NCBI RefSeq assembly: GCF_030272615.1
Contig: NC_081405.1
Location: 609,198,677 to 609,262,676 of the forward strand
Length of the DNA stretch: 64,000 bases
Source of the DNA: Cryptomeria japonica
Lineage: Eukaryota; Streptophyta; Pinopsida; Cupressales; Cupressaceae
Reading direction: 5' to 3'
The notes under the pieces are model-generated. The model saw only the letters and a program-made list of their open reading frames with translations, was not told where the DNA came from and ran no database searches. Both the position numbers and the translations under genes were made by a program. Below, piece after piece: positions 24,791 to 38,370 of this stretch (position 1 is the first letter of the stretch; every line of letters begins with the position of its first letter).

Positions 24791-27153
24791 TCTAACACTT
24801 AGTCATAGATCGCATTCTAACAACAAATAGAGACCTAATTGTGAAAGTTTGAGGTCCATTGGGAAAAATGTTATCATATTGCCATGACAACTTTTGCATT
24901 TCTTGTATAAAGGTTCAAACTAGTTTTAACCTTTTGTTCAATACCCAAATGCCCAAACCCCAATTTCCTCCTACTAGCCCTAGAGCCCCTATTAGCCCTA
25001 CAGCGAGAGAAATTTAATGATAATTCTAGAAAATTCCAAGACACAAGACAAATAAAATAGATTTTTGGATACCCTTTTGGCTTTTCTATAACATAGTTAG
25101 AGCATTTAGCAAGTTTTTTTGGAAAGTATCTATTGTTTTTAGACTGTCCTTCATTTTCAAGCAACTAGAACGGTGGATTAACAAAGCAACTACAAGAAAT
25201 ATTACTTTTGGGTCCTTCTAACCTTATTAAAGTCTTTCTAAATATCAAATGATGAAGGAATCCACAAACAATTTCAGTTTGTGAGGCCTCTAACCCCAAA
25301 AGCCCCAAATTTTCATCAAAAAGCCCTAAAATCTAGGGTTTCTCCAATCTCCCACGTCCACTCACTCCTGGATCAAATTGGTTGTTGATTAACCTTTATA
25401 TAGGTGTTTTACCAATTTCCAAATCATAAAAACTATCCCTCATGTAGGTAGATCTCTCCAACCTTCACCCTACCGAGCCTCGTCACTAGGATTCTCACTC
25501 CTTCAAATGGTGATCACCTACAGTAAACCCCACAATTGCACATTTTAGTTGTCATAATGTATTATTAATGTTATAAAATAGTCATACCATGAGAAACAAG
25601 GTTCAAAATTCATGGAATGACCCCATGATTGAATTTTGTGAAAGCTACCAAAGGAAAATACTCAAAAAGTTATGATAGTCAGCCCTATAATAGAATTTCA
25701 GAATGAATAATGAATTCAAATCATCCACAGAGGTGTGAAATATTGATAAAAGTGATTTACAATGTTATGGAATGAACACATTTAAAGTAAACTTTCACAA
25801 AGAATAGAAAATATGAGAAATTACTCCAAAATTTTGAATTTTCATTGAGTTTCTATAGCAGTCCGTACTCCTTGGCATTCAATCTACCTTACAAAGCATG
25901 TCTATGGCTTTAAATAGCCTCTTAAAGTTTTTTCAACCACCATATGGTTGGTTACAAAGGTTATTTAACACTAAAACAATTAAAACTTCTTTTCCCCTCC
26001 TAATTCTTCCTAACCGTTGGAACTTGAAAATTTGAATTTTACATTTTTTGCAAATGCTTGACAGCTTTTTGAATAAAACCTACAATTATTGGATTTTAAT
26101 CCTTATTGGCATATTTGATGAATCTAAACCCTCCTAAATCCATTTTTGGGGTTTTTGACCCAATATCCAACATTTGACAACATTTTACAACTTTCAGGAT
26201 AATTTGACAACTTTTGCATTTTTTTAGTTTCAAAAGCCATTATTGGCTTTGGGATCTCATGATTGATTTTATTGAATTTGTTTGATGTTGGAAACTCCTC
26301 CTTGGTCTCAAAGGTCTTAAAATTTTTAATTTTTTTTCCTTGGTGTACCTGCACCAAAAATACCTTGTTGTAGTTTCAAAGGGTGGGAAAAAATAAGCAT
26401 TTTACTTATCGTCCTAATAGACCATCAATCATAACAATTATTACCAATATTGATGTGTGTGTTGCAAACAAAGTTCTAGAGGAAGGCTCTTTCTATTGTA
26501 ATACCAAGTGAGTCTTCATAGACCTTATGTAGGGTCCTCCTAGCCTAGAGTTAGGAGTTCGAAGCCTACATACATTGATTTGGCCTTGTGGCCATCAATG
26601 AGTGCTCACCCAATAGGACAAGTCTTTAGACTGACAATTTTGAAAGTGTAGAATTGTTGAGAGCCAACACTTATGTGTGAACCCCGTATTCATGTATTAT
26701 GATTGTTTTCCATATTGATACTTGACCCCATCCTCATGGTATTGGCTCAATTCATATTAGTGTGTTTTGTTGAAGAAAAATGATGTGAGAAGTTTGATGC
26801 AGAGGCAAGGGTAGAACTTAGTATTTCATATTAGGACAACAACCACATTGATTAGGCAAGTCAGATAAGGTCTCTCCAATGTTTAAGATACTGAATTCAC
26901 ATTACACACTCATGGATTACCCCAATTAGACATTAGTCAACTTAATATCTTATACAAGGATTGCGTACCACAAAGCCATTAGATATGTTTTGAGATGAAA
27001 AAGAAGAGTTAGATGGTTTTGGTTCAATGATGATAATTTATATTTTCAAGTAATTCGATTCAGTATATTATACTAAAATGTGATTTCATAACTAACATTT
27101 CAACTTCTATATAACTATTTCTATAGCCTGACTTTCTTGCTTGTGAAGAAAGA

Positions 27154-29243
27154 CCATGTTAGACAATATCAACGAACAACAAAATAGGGAGACAATTGCT
27201 AGATTGTGGTCTAACTTGAAAAGAAAAGGTGATGGAAAATGTTATTGTCAGTGCAAAATTTTTAAGGGGTTAAAGAATAGAAGACTTCTAATCAAAACAA
27301 CAAAGAAACATTGTGGCTGCATGGTCACATTGAAGGTGGACATGATTATCATCCATTGGTAAATTTTTCATTATATCGTTTTAACAATTTATATACATAA
27401 TAAATCACGTGATGATGAGATCATGATCACGGTTTATTTATGTTTATCAATTTTATATAGGTTGAGCACCCCAGAGCACATGGTATGGATCAACACAACC
27501 CTAAGAATATGGTTTTCCATGTGGACAAACGTGGAGGTGTGAATATCGAAGTTGAAGATAATGATCCCATGGAAGATGACAATCATGAGCTAGAAAACAC
27601 AATTGAAGATGATGGTACAAATACATTGGTCCATGACTCATTTAGTACTCGCACAACTGATCATGATGATGAAGAAGACCTTGATGTTGTTCATGATGTC
27701 CCTCTACTTGAGAAGGCATCTGAGGCCCTTTACAAAGGCTCGCATGCAAATCTTCTCTCCACTATATTGTTGTTGGTGAACTTGAAGGTTATGAATGGTT
27801 TATCCAACATAACAATGTCATGTGTGTTAAGGTATATCATATATGTCATAATAAACTACGAATCATGTTGTACCATTAATATTATTTATATTAACAAATT
27901 ATATTTTTTTGTTGTAGATTGATAGGTGAGCTTTTGTTACCACCATCAAATATTCTACCTCGCTCATATTGAGAATTATCTGCCGTTATGAAAGATATTG
28001 GAATCTAGTATCAAGCAATAGATGCTTGTCCCAATGATCATATTATATATCACAAACAACATGAATTTTGAACTGAATGCCCTGAATGTCATATCAGTAG
28101 ATATCGAACAGATCAAATAACAAAAAGGGTTCCTCGCAAGGTTCTTTGCTATATTCCCATTATTCCATGTATGCAATGATTATTCAAGTGCACTAGCTTG
28201 GCACAATTTATGGATTACCATGCACACAATAGAAGTCAAGATGACATTATTCGAATGCCTGCAGATGGTTTAGCATTTATGGACATAGAGGAAAAGTGGC
28301 CACACTTTAAAGAAGAACCTCGTAATCTCAGGCTTTCATTGGCAGCGGACGGTGTTAATCCATTTGGAGAGATGAGATCTATTTACTTAGTGTGGCCTAT
28401 TTTTGTTATCAACAATAACATTCCTCCATGGATGTCAATAAAGAGGGAGCACATAATGTTGGCAATGATTGTTCCAAGTATTTTATCATTTAAATATAGT
28501 CGTCTAAATTTAATTATAAATATTGTAGTAAAATGGTCATAATAATTATGTAATATTTTTGTTCATTCGATTAGGTAACTACCAAGTTAAAGATATGAAT
28601 GTATATATCAAGCCTCTTATCAATGAGTTGTTGGACATATGGAATGGTGTCACTATGTATGATGTCTCTAGACCAATAGGACAAAGACAATTTCAATTCC
28701 ATGCGATGCTTCTATGCACAATACACAATGCCCCGGGGCTAACACATTTTTGTGGTATGTTATAGTGTTTAAGTTGTGCATGAACATTATAATTCAAAAA
28801 ATTATCATATTTAATCCAATTATACATTATCTTGTAGGTCTTCAAAGAAAGGGAAAATTCGCATTGCCTATTTGTGGTCCAAAGATGAAATCTCGTCATT
28901 CAAAAAGTTTAGGAAAGCAGGTGTTTGATGAATATAGGCACTTTCTCCACAAAAATCATAAGTATCAAAATACTGAAAAACATATTTTCAATTGGAAAGA
29001 AGAGAATACATCAAAGTCATGAAGAATGACACCTCACCTATGGAAGATGGAATATAATAGAATTAATCATCAAGGTAATGCCATTCCATCTATTAGTTTA
29101 TCATAAAACATCTTTTCTATTTTGTTTTGTTTACTGATGATGTGATTGATGATCATGAAGGTCATGAAGGCATAAATGACCACCTTCCCAAGGGTCTAGA
29201 AAGTTATCCCCGACAATTTAGTAGGTTTCCCTACTATGAGCAG
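27154..29243 (+). pseudogene. CACTA transposase TNP2 (Transposase_21), truncated, with introns
   Basis: TNP2 is the En/Spm transposase that cuts CACTA element ends. The spliced reading follows the family closely: LHGHIEGGHDYHP (transposase-associated domain, needing a frame change), an acidic linker, LLLVNLKVMNGLSN, AIDACPNDHIIYHK, ECPECHISRYR, RKVLCYIPIIPCMQ, MPADGLAFMDIEEKWPHF, RNLRLSLAADGVNPFGEM, PLINELLDIWNGVTMYDVS and QRKGKFALPICGPKMKSRHS. Introns with GT-AG borders are at 27359-27460, 27832-27917, 28478-28574, 28754-28847 and about 29075-29156; the second joins codons in frame. Stops at 27970, 27999 and 28180 and the frame change make it inactive. The gene stops at about 29243, losing the C-terminal half where a different repeat begins. 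Confidence 0.9.
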
Positions 29244-29387
29244 GGTTAGTGTAGGATCAATGGGGGCCAAAAAGTGGCGATGTGAAAAAAATAGCCTTCC
29301 TCACTCGCCTAAAAACGCGAAAATCCATGTTGAATTTTTGCTTGGCCTGGGTGTTAGTACACCTTGGCTTGGTAATTACCTATGCAA

Positions 29388-30030
29388 ATCCGATATCCGA
29401 TTTTTATTTGTAATTTTAATTTAAAAAATATATTATATGTTACGTATTATATAATACGTATTATATGTTATGTATTATATAATACGCATTATATAATACA
29501 ATATTATATTATATATAATATAATACAATATTATATTATATAATATAATATTAAATTATATTATATATTATATCATATTGTATTATATTATATATTATAA
29601 TATAATATAATATAATATTATATTATATTATATTATATTATAATATAATATAACATAATATTATATTATATAATATTATATTATATATTATATAATATTG
29701 TATTATATTGTATTATATTATATATAATATAATACAATATTATATAGTATATAATATAATATAATATAATATAATATAATATAATATAATATTATATTAT
29801 ATTATAATATAATATATATAATATAATACAATACGTATTATATAATATAATAATAGATTATATAATATATTATTATATTATATATGTTATTTAAAAATAA
29901 TTTAAGTGTTGAAATCAGATATCTGATTTTCTGAGACTTTTATATTTAGACAGTGACAGTCCCGTGAGTCATTTTTAACTCACAAGTCGCGCAAATTAGT
30001 CAAAATCCGATATCCACTCCATCCGATATC
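29388..30030. repeat. Repeated ATCCGATATCC words upstream of the + strand gene
   Basis: Occurrences are at 29388-29404 (two joined ATCCGAT units, then a T run), 29914-29930 (an ATCAGATATCTGAT variant), 30005-30014 and 30021-30030. A further doubled copy is at 40236-40252, about 210 bp upstream of the - strand DDE gene start. The word is absent elsewhere as far as I can see. Confidence 0.55.
29430..29890. repeat. TATAATAT microsatellite, about 460 bp
   Basis: Almost only TAATA, TATAA and ATATT steps, interrupted by rare ACGTATT words (29442-29490 and 29832). It separates two copies of the ATCCGATATCC word. Confidence 0.85.
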
Positions 30031-30250
30031 CTATTTTTTGACAAAAAATTGCTAAAAATTAGATTTAGAGGTAAGAATTTTGTCGTTTTGAATCATTTTC
30101 ATTCATTTTTTGTACTTTTTGTGAATTTTTATTTGATTTTTCATTGAAAATATGGTTTTTTTCATGAAAACTAGGTTTTTTTAAAATCAAATACCTAATT
30201 GTTTAAATTTGTTAGCTAAATTTAATTGTTTACATTCAATTAGGTTAAAA

Positions 30251-32136
30251 ATGGGAGATAATAATGAAAACACTGACCAACCACAACTGCAACAACCAAA
30301 CCCTCATTTGCCAAACCCCCCCTCAATTCAAGATTTGATTGCACAAAATTTGGATGAATTGAGGGGGATTGCAGAAGTATATCGTAGGATCCCTCGTCTA
30401 AACCCATTGTTTGATCCTCTCACATCGATCGTAAAAAGTATGGAAACCATGACTAAGGAGAATGATGCCGCCCTTTTGTGGCAAGATTCTATGAAGGAAA
30501 AATATTCAAATGGCTTGTCGTATAAGGATATCAAGGATCTTGAGATATCCAAAGCCGAAATCGCCTCATTGTTTGTAATCCCCGTACTGGTCAACCTGTA
30601 GATCCCAAAATAATAAAACTTTCTATCAAATGGTGCACAAATGATGGGATTGTGAAAAACTTTTGGGATCGTTGGTGGATGGTTTTTGACAAACCACCCA
30701 ACAACATTCTTGATATCCCCTTCTATTTCATAAAAAAATTGTATGCTGAGTTTGTTTTACAGAAACATGTGAACTACTTTGACATCCAACCTTTCCAGGG
30801 TGTAGGTTTAGGTATGCCCCAAAATAGACCTGGGGCAGTCATAGTAGTCTAGGGCCCATATTGATCCCCCACCTGCAGTTCAGCATCCTGATATCATTTG
30901 TGAGGCTGCTTCACGGACCATATCAGCTATTCACTCTTTGAGTAGCCTTTTGGTTTCTCAGGCTGTGTTAGTAGCTCAGCCTACTTTTGATGGTAGCGGT
31001 GCATCAAGTGGTGCTGACACGTCATCCTCAGCTCCACACATATGCATGCCCCATAGTTGTGTCATGTGTGGGCACGTATGCTTGGGTCCAGTTGGACAGC
31101 CTGTTGATCCTGTTGTGGACAGTGCAGATTATGAGGTGCATGAGATGCATGATGCACCAGAGGTTATTACACAGACTAGAGGATACCCTGGGGAGTCCTC
31201 ACATGCTAGAGGCGAGGAGGCACCGTCATCATACATTGATGATATATTGGTAAGATTTGTGTTTTCATAGTTCATGTTATATTTTAATTAAATATTTATA
31301 AATTAGATAATATTAAACACTAATTTTTATTTACATGGTCTATTTAACAGTTGATGACCGAGGATGAGTTGAGACAGATTTAGGAGGGCACCTTGTCAGC
31401 CATTTCATTTGGCCTCAATAGCTTGACGGTACATATATTATTGCACCTATTCGTTTGTATTTTATTGTACATACATGCTCATCATTTATATTTGTATTAA
31501 TTAGATTATGTAGTAACTTGCATGTATATCTTATTTTACTCTTGTGGGGCACAAGCAGCACGAGTGCGGTGCAGTGTGATCTAGGATCTGGTAGTGCAAT
31601 TGAATGCAAATATGATTGAATGAATAGTTTAAATAAATTATAGTGATTATACATGTCTAGACATAGATTGATAGTTTCATATACTTGTCATGTATATATA
31701 TAGAGAATCCTTGGCTTCACATCCTTGATGACTACACCTAGTATACCTGAAGAAGAAGAAGAGATGCCTCGAGTAGATGTGTGTTTATTTTATTTTTTAA
31801 TTAGTAGATATAATTTGTTATTATCAGTGACAATTATATGATAACTTGTATCAATGTCATGTTTCTAAACATATGTAGGTTGTTTATGAAAATATTCAAA
31901 ACATACCTCCTCTACCGAAGACATACATCAAGAGTCCTGCAAAGCTGAAGAGAAAACGTGGAGATGAGGTAAACATGAATAGTTCAATTAAATAGTTCAT
32001 TTTTATGTTAACCTTTTGAATGTGAATTATATAATATAACTAATATTAATCGTGGTTTGTTTTTCTTGTGCAGGATCATTCAGAGCCAAGCAGTGCGATG
32101 AAAAGGATCGATTTTGATGATCCATCAGTAGCTTAG
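30251..32136 (+). pseudogene. Unrecognised multi-exon transposon-associated gene
   Basis: The likely start is ATG 30251 (MGDNNENTDQPQLQQPNP, a polar Q/N/P-rich head). A helical part follows (DLIAQNLDELRGIAEVYRRI) and, after one frame change near 30580, TGQPVDPKIIKLSIKW and FWDRWWMVFDKPPN up to about 30850. Later exons are joined by clean GT-AG borders: one ending at 31251, one starting 31351, one ending about 31780, one at 31880-31969, and a last one from 32074 ending at TAG 32136. The C-terminal part is acidic then basic (SPAKLKRKRGDE, a probable nuclear signal). A stop at 31381 and the frame change suggest decay. I recognise no domain. Its position, facing the DDE gene, suggests an accessory protein of the same transposon. 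Confidence 0.5.
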
Positions 32137-32404
32137 GATGTTATAGATAGTTTTGGGATGCTTACATGTTTAGTTGGCATGTATATTTTGTATATGGACA
32201 TACATTCACGTATTTAGACATACATTTTGTTTCAGTTGGTGTTTATGCCATATTTGTGTATGGACATACATTTGTAATCATTCGACATTTTTATATATAC
32301 AGAAGTTGATATTCGATCATATAAATTGTTGCTCATCTGTGTGTGGTGTTATCATGGAAATCTTTAATCTTCATTCCAATAATTAACAATGGTTAATAAT
32401 GGCT

Positions 32405-32581
32405 ATTTAATGAACAATACAATTCATTTCATTTCATCATAAGTATTGTTTTTATAATGAACAATATAATTCATTTAATGAACAATACAATACAATTTAT
32501 TTAATGAACAATACAATTCATTTAATCAACAATACAATAAAATTCATTCAATGAACAATAAAATTCATTTAATGAACAATA
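32405..32581. repeat. AATGAACAATACAATTCATT minisatellite
   Basis: About seven units of 20-30 bp built from ATTCATTT and AATGAACAATACAA run directly into the 359-bp array. Each unit has weak dyad symmetry (ATTCATT against AATGAA). Confidence 0.7.
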
Positions 32582-34445
32582 CCCTACGCATGCTCCTATT
32601 TTTCCCCCCCACTCGATCGAATGCTCGGGGTCATACCCTACCAACGTCATCCCTTGAGCGTCCTAAGTGCTCAAAATTGTCAAACTTTGATGGGCCCTAA
32701 CTCAAAATCTGTGGCACCTACAAATGATCCGTTTGAACCTACAGGGGCACGAGAGGGGTCCCTACAAAAGCCTGTCAGTGTTTTTCAAGTTTCCCTATGG
32801 TTTTATTAGGGCAGCAATTTTTTGGTTGGCAAAAAATCGTCAGTCTCACTCAATGGAATGTTGTCGCGTGGCCAATTTCTCATTCAGCTCATCGTGATGA
32901 TGAACCATCTACTCTGACATGTCCAGTTAGGCATAATTACCCTATGCATGCTCCTTTTTTCCCCCCCCCAATCGATCGAATGCTCGGGGTCATACCCTAC
33001 CAACATCGTCCCTTGACCGCCCTAAGTGCTCAAAATTGTCAAACTTTGATGGGCCCTCACTCAGAATTTGTGGCACATGCGAATGATTCATTTGAACCTA
33101 CGGGGCCATGAGAGGGGTCCCTACAAAAGCCTATCTCGGTCTTTCAAGTTGCCCTATGGTTTTATTAGGGCAGCAATTTTTCAGTTGGTAAAAAAATCAT
33201 CAGTCTCACTCAATGGAATGTTGTTGCCTGGTCGATTTCTCATTCAGCTCGTCGCGATGATGAACCGTCGGCTCTGACATGTCCAGTTAGGCATAATTAC
33301 CCTAGGCATGCTCCTATTTTTCTGCCACACTTGATCGAATGCTCGGGGTCATACCCTACCAGCGTCGCCCCTTGAGTGCCCTAAGTGTTAAAAATTGTCA
33401 AACTTTGACGGGCCCTAAATCAGAATCTATGGCACCTGCAAACGATCCATTTGAACCTATGGGGCCACAAGAGGGGTCCCTACAAAATCTCATCTTGGTA
33501 TTTCATGTTGTCCTATGGTTTTATTAAGGCAGCAATTTTTCGGTTGGCGAAAAAATCATCAGTCTCACTCAATGGAATGTTGTCACCTGATCGATTTCTC
33601 ATTCAGCTTGTCGCGATGATGAACCATTAGCTCTGACATGTCTAGTTAGGCATAATTACCCTACACATGCTCCTATTTTTCCCCCCCACTCGATCAAATG
33701 ATCGGGGTCATACCCGATCGACGTCGTCCCTTGTGCGCCCTAAGTGCTCAAAATTGTCAAACTTTGACAGGCCCTAACTCGAAATCTATGGCACCTACGA
33801 ACGATCCATTTGAACCTACGGAGCTATGAGAGGGGTCCCTACAAAATCCTATCTCGGTATTTCAAGTTGTCCTACGGTTTTATTAGGGCAGAAATTTTTC
33901 GGTTGCCGAAAAAATCGTCAGTTTCACTCAATGGAATGTTCTCGCCTGGTCGATTTCTCGTTCAGCTCATCGCGATGACAAATTGTGGGCTCCGACATGT
34001 CCAGTTAGGCATAATTACCCTACACATGCTCTAGTTTTTTGCCCCCCACTCGATCGAACGCTCGGGGTCATACCCTACCGGCCTTGTCTCTTGAGAGCAC
34101 TAAGTGCTCAAAATTGTCAAACTTTGATGGGCCCTAACTCAGAATCTGTGGCACCTGCAAATGATTCGTTTGAACCTATAGGGCCAAGAGAGGGGTCCCT
34201 ACAAAAGCCTATCTTAGTATTTCAAGTTACCCTACAGTTTTATTAGGGCAGCAATTTTTCGGTTGGTGAAAAAATCATCAGTCTCACTCAATGGAATGTT
34301 GTCGCCTGGTCGATTTCTCGTTCAGCTCATCACGATGATGAACCGTCAGCTCTGACATGTCCAGTTAGGCATTATTACCCTACTCATGCTCATGCTTTCC
34401 CCCCCCCCCCACTCGATCCGACACTTGGGGTCATACCCTACGTAT
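32582..34445. repeat. Tandem array of a 359-bp unit, five units plus part of a sixth
   Basis: CATGCTC marks each unit and occurs at 32589, 32947, 33307, 33666, 34025 and 34385, giving periods of 358, 360, 359, 359 and 360. Each unit has a C run (7-12 bases), CTCGATCGAATG and GGGGTCATACCCTAC, then CAAAATTGTCAAACTTTGA, AGAGGGGTCCCTACAAAA, TCAGTCTCACTCAATGGAAT and CTCTGACATGTCCAGTTAGG. Units differ by scattered substitutions. The reading frames seen in several units are not kept in phase, since 359 is not a multiple of three, so it is a DNA satellite and not a protein repeat. Confidence 0.92.
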
Positions 34446-35193
34446 GTGACATCCATGAAGGTATATGAAGGGATATTTTATAAACAATCAGAAACCTTTA
34501 ATGATAATCAAGTTGAAGCCTTGAGATTTATGCAATATGGTTTAAGTCCAAAAATGTACCCTGAGAGCATTTTGATTTTACTTATGTCTTGTGTATTATA
34601 GTAAAGACCAATTTGCCAATGTGACATCTTCATATGAGAGAAAAGCTTCATTTTATCTCAATACAATTGTACCTATTTCATTATTAGAAAAAAGAAATAT
34701 ACAAAGATCTGTTATTAGTATCCTCTCGATTATGGATTTGAATTGATGTTCTCAATTAGGTATTATTTGTTCAGCTTTTCTTCATAAGGCACAACCATCT
34801 GGTGGTTATCATATGAGGACAACCATCCATGACTTTCAAAGTAATTGATATTTATTCCTACACCTCACACTCACAAGGTTAATAATAAAATGACATTTAT
34901 GATTCATCAAATGCTGACAAAGTCTAATCAAAGTTCAACTTCAAGATGTATACAACATATCATATTCAACTTCAAGATGCATACAACTTACCATATTCAA
35001 ACTCATGCCAACCACCACTTGGATATTGTTATATGTCGATTAAAGTACAATATATGTAATAAAACCATATAGTCTTACAAAAAAGCCATCATAGACCATC
35101 TATGTTGATTAAAGTACAATTCATTTGCATCTGATGCCAGCATCTGAAAATGAAACAATGTTATTCAATTGCCAAAATCTAACTGACTTTATT
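34446..35193. other. Noncoding stretch
   Basis: No gene recognised. A small direct repeat (CAACTTCAAGATGNATACAAC) occurs near 34937 and 34968. Confidence 0.4.
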
Positions 35194-38100
35194 TTATAAA
35201 CCATTAATGAATAAAAATAGACAAGGTTTCCTGAGTGAAAGTTCGATGACCACTTTGACTAGTAGGTGTTGATGTTGAAGGCCCAACATTAACCTATTTA
35301 CCTGACTATCAATGTCAAATCTTTGATTCAATAGATCATCTGTTATGAAAATTTGATCCACTGCAAATGTGTCCTGGCCACATGCATTTGAATCATCTTC
35401 ATGATAATAAATACAACAAGACCCACAATTTAATCTCATTAATGCACAAAGGAATATGTACCATAACCAAGAGAGGGTCTTGTCAATGATGAATGATCTA
35501 GCATTAACCTGTATTTTAAGAATTGTTAGTCTACACATAAAATGCATGGATGAACATAACGGATTTATGATAATCACTTCAACTGAAATGCATGATAATA
35601 AATGAAAAGGTGGGATCATATACCATAAAAATACGTCCCTTCGAATTATATCAACATAACCCACTATGTTGATGCAAAAATCATAATGTGATACTGTTGT
35701 ATATCATCAAAAAATACCTTTATGAGCATAAAGGTTATGCGATAATAATATCATAAAAAATTATCAAATAGTGTTCTCTAATAACAAAACTTGTAAAGCT
35801 CATCAAATGCATGATAATAAGTCATGTTGCAAAAATATGTCCCTTCCAATTATAGCGAGTGTACTCACTATGTGCATGCAAAAACTGTGTTGCTAAAAAA
35901 AAATGTTCATCAATAGACCTGCATTTTGAACACATCCTTAATATACACGTAACAAACTTGAACATTAAGGTTTAATGATCATTGTTTGAAATGAAATGCA
36001 TGATAAAAAAATAAGGCACCATTAAAGACCTACTACTCAAGTGTGCTTGAAGGGTCATCTCTTTCTTTAAGAATATCCAGTATTGCTTCATGATCAACAG
36101 TAGTCACTGTCCATAGCTCTTTGGTCTTCGGTTTTTCTTGATGCTTCAACAACTTGACATTTGTAGCTATAATAAGGTGTTAATACATTATAATGGTTTT
36201 GTGTCTCTCATAGTCTTCAAATGTAGGTATGCCATTCTTTCTAATCATGTATGTTTGCAACCAAGTTCCCACAACAACAACTGAACCTGTAGGATATGTG
36301 AACCCATCATCATCTGTCACTGGTTGTGTTAGCTTTTGTTTTCCCTATACACATCGTGCCAACCAATATTCTAATCTCTCTTCATTCCCTTGTGGCGCAA
36401 CAACTGTAAAAACATGTCCTAGTTGTACAAGATCTGATAGACGATCATACTCAAGTGAACTTTCCATGTCATCATTTGACAAGGATATTGTTTGAGATAA
36501 AGGAGTTAGATAGTGGGGAACCCATGTATCAACCCACTCACTTGACTCGCACTGATCCCAATCACACCGAAGAAAACTTCGACAAAAACAAGCCAATGCT
36601 CATGTCCAAATGGTCCATGTACTTGCAATCTGAGCTAAGAAATGAATGTATCTTTGAAGAATCTTTAATTGTTTGACAATCCAATCTATCTCCCACTATT
36701 CCCTCCTCAACCAACCAAAAGAATCTACTCACTGTTGAATCAAGAGTACCTCCATGTGACAATGCTGAACTACACCAATCAACAATAGAACATGCATCAG
36801 AGAAATTTGCACCCGAAATCCTCAATTGCTCCTTAACTAGAGCTCTCTTCAAACATGCACCTGCTCCATCATGCTCTCCCTTCCCATGCCCCGCCTCAAA
36901 AAAACACCAAATATGAGGTATACACCTCTCCACATGCATTCTACTCAGCCAATAAAACATACGTGCATTCATGAATTGACCCGTACAGTTATCTAACCAT
37001 ATTATATGTTAGTCAATTGCAATATCTTTCTCATGCAAGAACTCAAAAAAATTCTCGAAAGAATATTGCACATACTTGAAGCAGTGTGATCTATCATCGC
37101 TCATATAAAAATGATACTCCCTGATTATCTTCCTGTCCTCTTCTGTACTATCAGGAGCATGTCTATATGTAATGTGAACAAAAATAGAAATCTGGATTGA
37201 ATTGTAGTACTGAGACTGTACCTCATTCTATGGTTACAATGTATAGTTCTCTGCAAAATCAACCACCGATACAATAGTGCCAATCGGGAAACAGTTCTTA
37301 CACATCATGAACTGTTGATCCAACCACTGAGACCTATGGGTGTCCGTTGCATACTTGTAGAAAAGATTTTCCTTAAAATCCAAAATAAAATCAGCAATAC
37401 TCACTTGTCTTGAGACTAATTCGCATCTAGAACCTTCATCTCCACTCTTCACAGTATATTTCACTGTCTCGTATCTTTTTTCTCAACATAATTATTTCCA
37501 AACTCATGTTCGCTGCCCTCATGAAAACATGAAACAAACTTTGACAAACCACCACATTCTGGGGTGAACTCACAATAATGGTTCCCACTTTTTTGCCACT
37601 TTTGACACTGAGATGTACATTTTTAAAATAATCTTCAACTTCCGAGAACTATAACTTTTAAACTATTAAAAATTTGAAGATGATGTAAATTAGTGATTTC
37701 TAGCATTTTGTTTGTAGATTCTATATACATTTTTTTCAAATTTTTTTGAAGAATTTTTTAAAAAATTTTCCATCTCCCTCAAAAAGTAGTTTTTTACAAC
37801 AAACTACATCTTTTAAGAGTGAGGTGCCCCCCGAAACGTATAACTTTTTTTCTATAAATGATAAAAACTCAATTCTTTCGAATTTTGGTTTGTAACATCA
37901 ATATCCAGGGCTTGCATTTGGTTTTATAGTGATATGTTCAATATTTTTCATTTTATAAAGTTTTGAAGTCTGACTAGTCATAATTTAGACATAGGTTTAT
38001 GTTTGAATACATAACTTGTTCTATATAAATTGAAATTCAATTTTTTTTTTTTGGTTAGAAAGAAGACATCAATACTAGGGGCATAGATATTTTTCAGAAT

Positions 38101-38370
38101 TTTTTTGAATTAGTTTCTTATTTTTCCCAATGCGTTGAATAGAGAAGTTCATGTTCGATGAAAAACCAATTTTCCATAAAATTAAAAAAACAAGAACATA
38201 ATAAATTCAAAATATAACAAAATTATACTCGTTGGAAAGCTTGCTCTGAGTACTACAATCTAATATTTTTGGGTTATCAAGATTATTTCATTCGTGCTTT
38301 TAACCAGAGCTCCGAAGTCATTAATTCTTCAGAATACTGAAAATTTCTGGGAGAAACCTCAAATTAGAGG

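Larger units (their letters stand above)
22248..27153. other. Long noncoding stretch next to the gypsy LTR
   Basis: This should begin as the interior of the - strand gypsy element (polypurine tract at 22248-22262), but no integrase or RT motifs appear in any frame. It holds a tandem duplication (22617-22925) and a 62-bp repeat (24651-24790), described separately. Reading frames at 24874-25164 and 26124-26357 show no recognisable domain. Confidence 0.4.

Noticed and set aside
25185-25202. CAACTACAAGAAAT, close to the classic CACTACAAGAAA CACTA end
   Set aside because: It does not begin with CACTA, has no subterminal repeats and no partner; the ends at 16484 and 54474 fit better.
29244-29252. 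GGTTAGTG as a CACTA right end closing the TNP2 gene
   Set aside because: No similarity to the 16484 terminus beyond TAGTG and no subterminal repeats next to it.
32621-34246. Recurring 60-residue frame (GVIPYQRRPLSALS) in the 359-bp array
   Set aside because: The period is not a multiple of three, units shift frame, and some units are broken; best read as satellite DNA.
32582-34445. Possible CRISPR array
   Set aside because: Units are contiguous 359-bp repeats without spacers, in a plant-type sequence.
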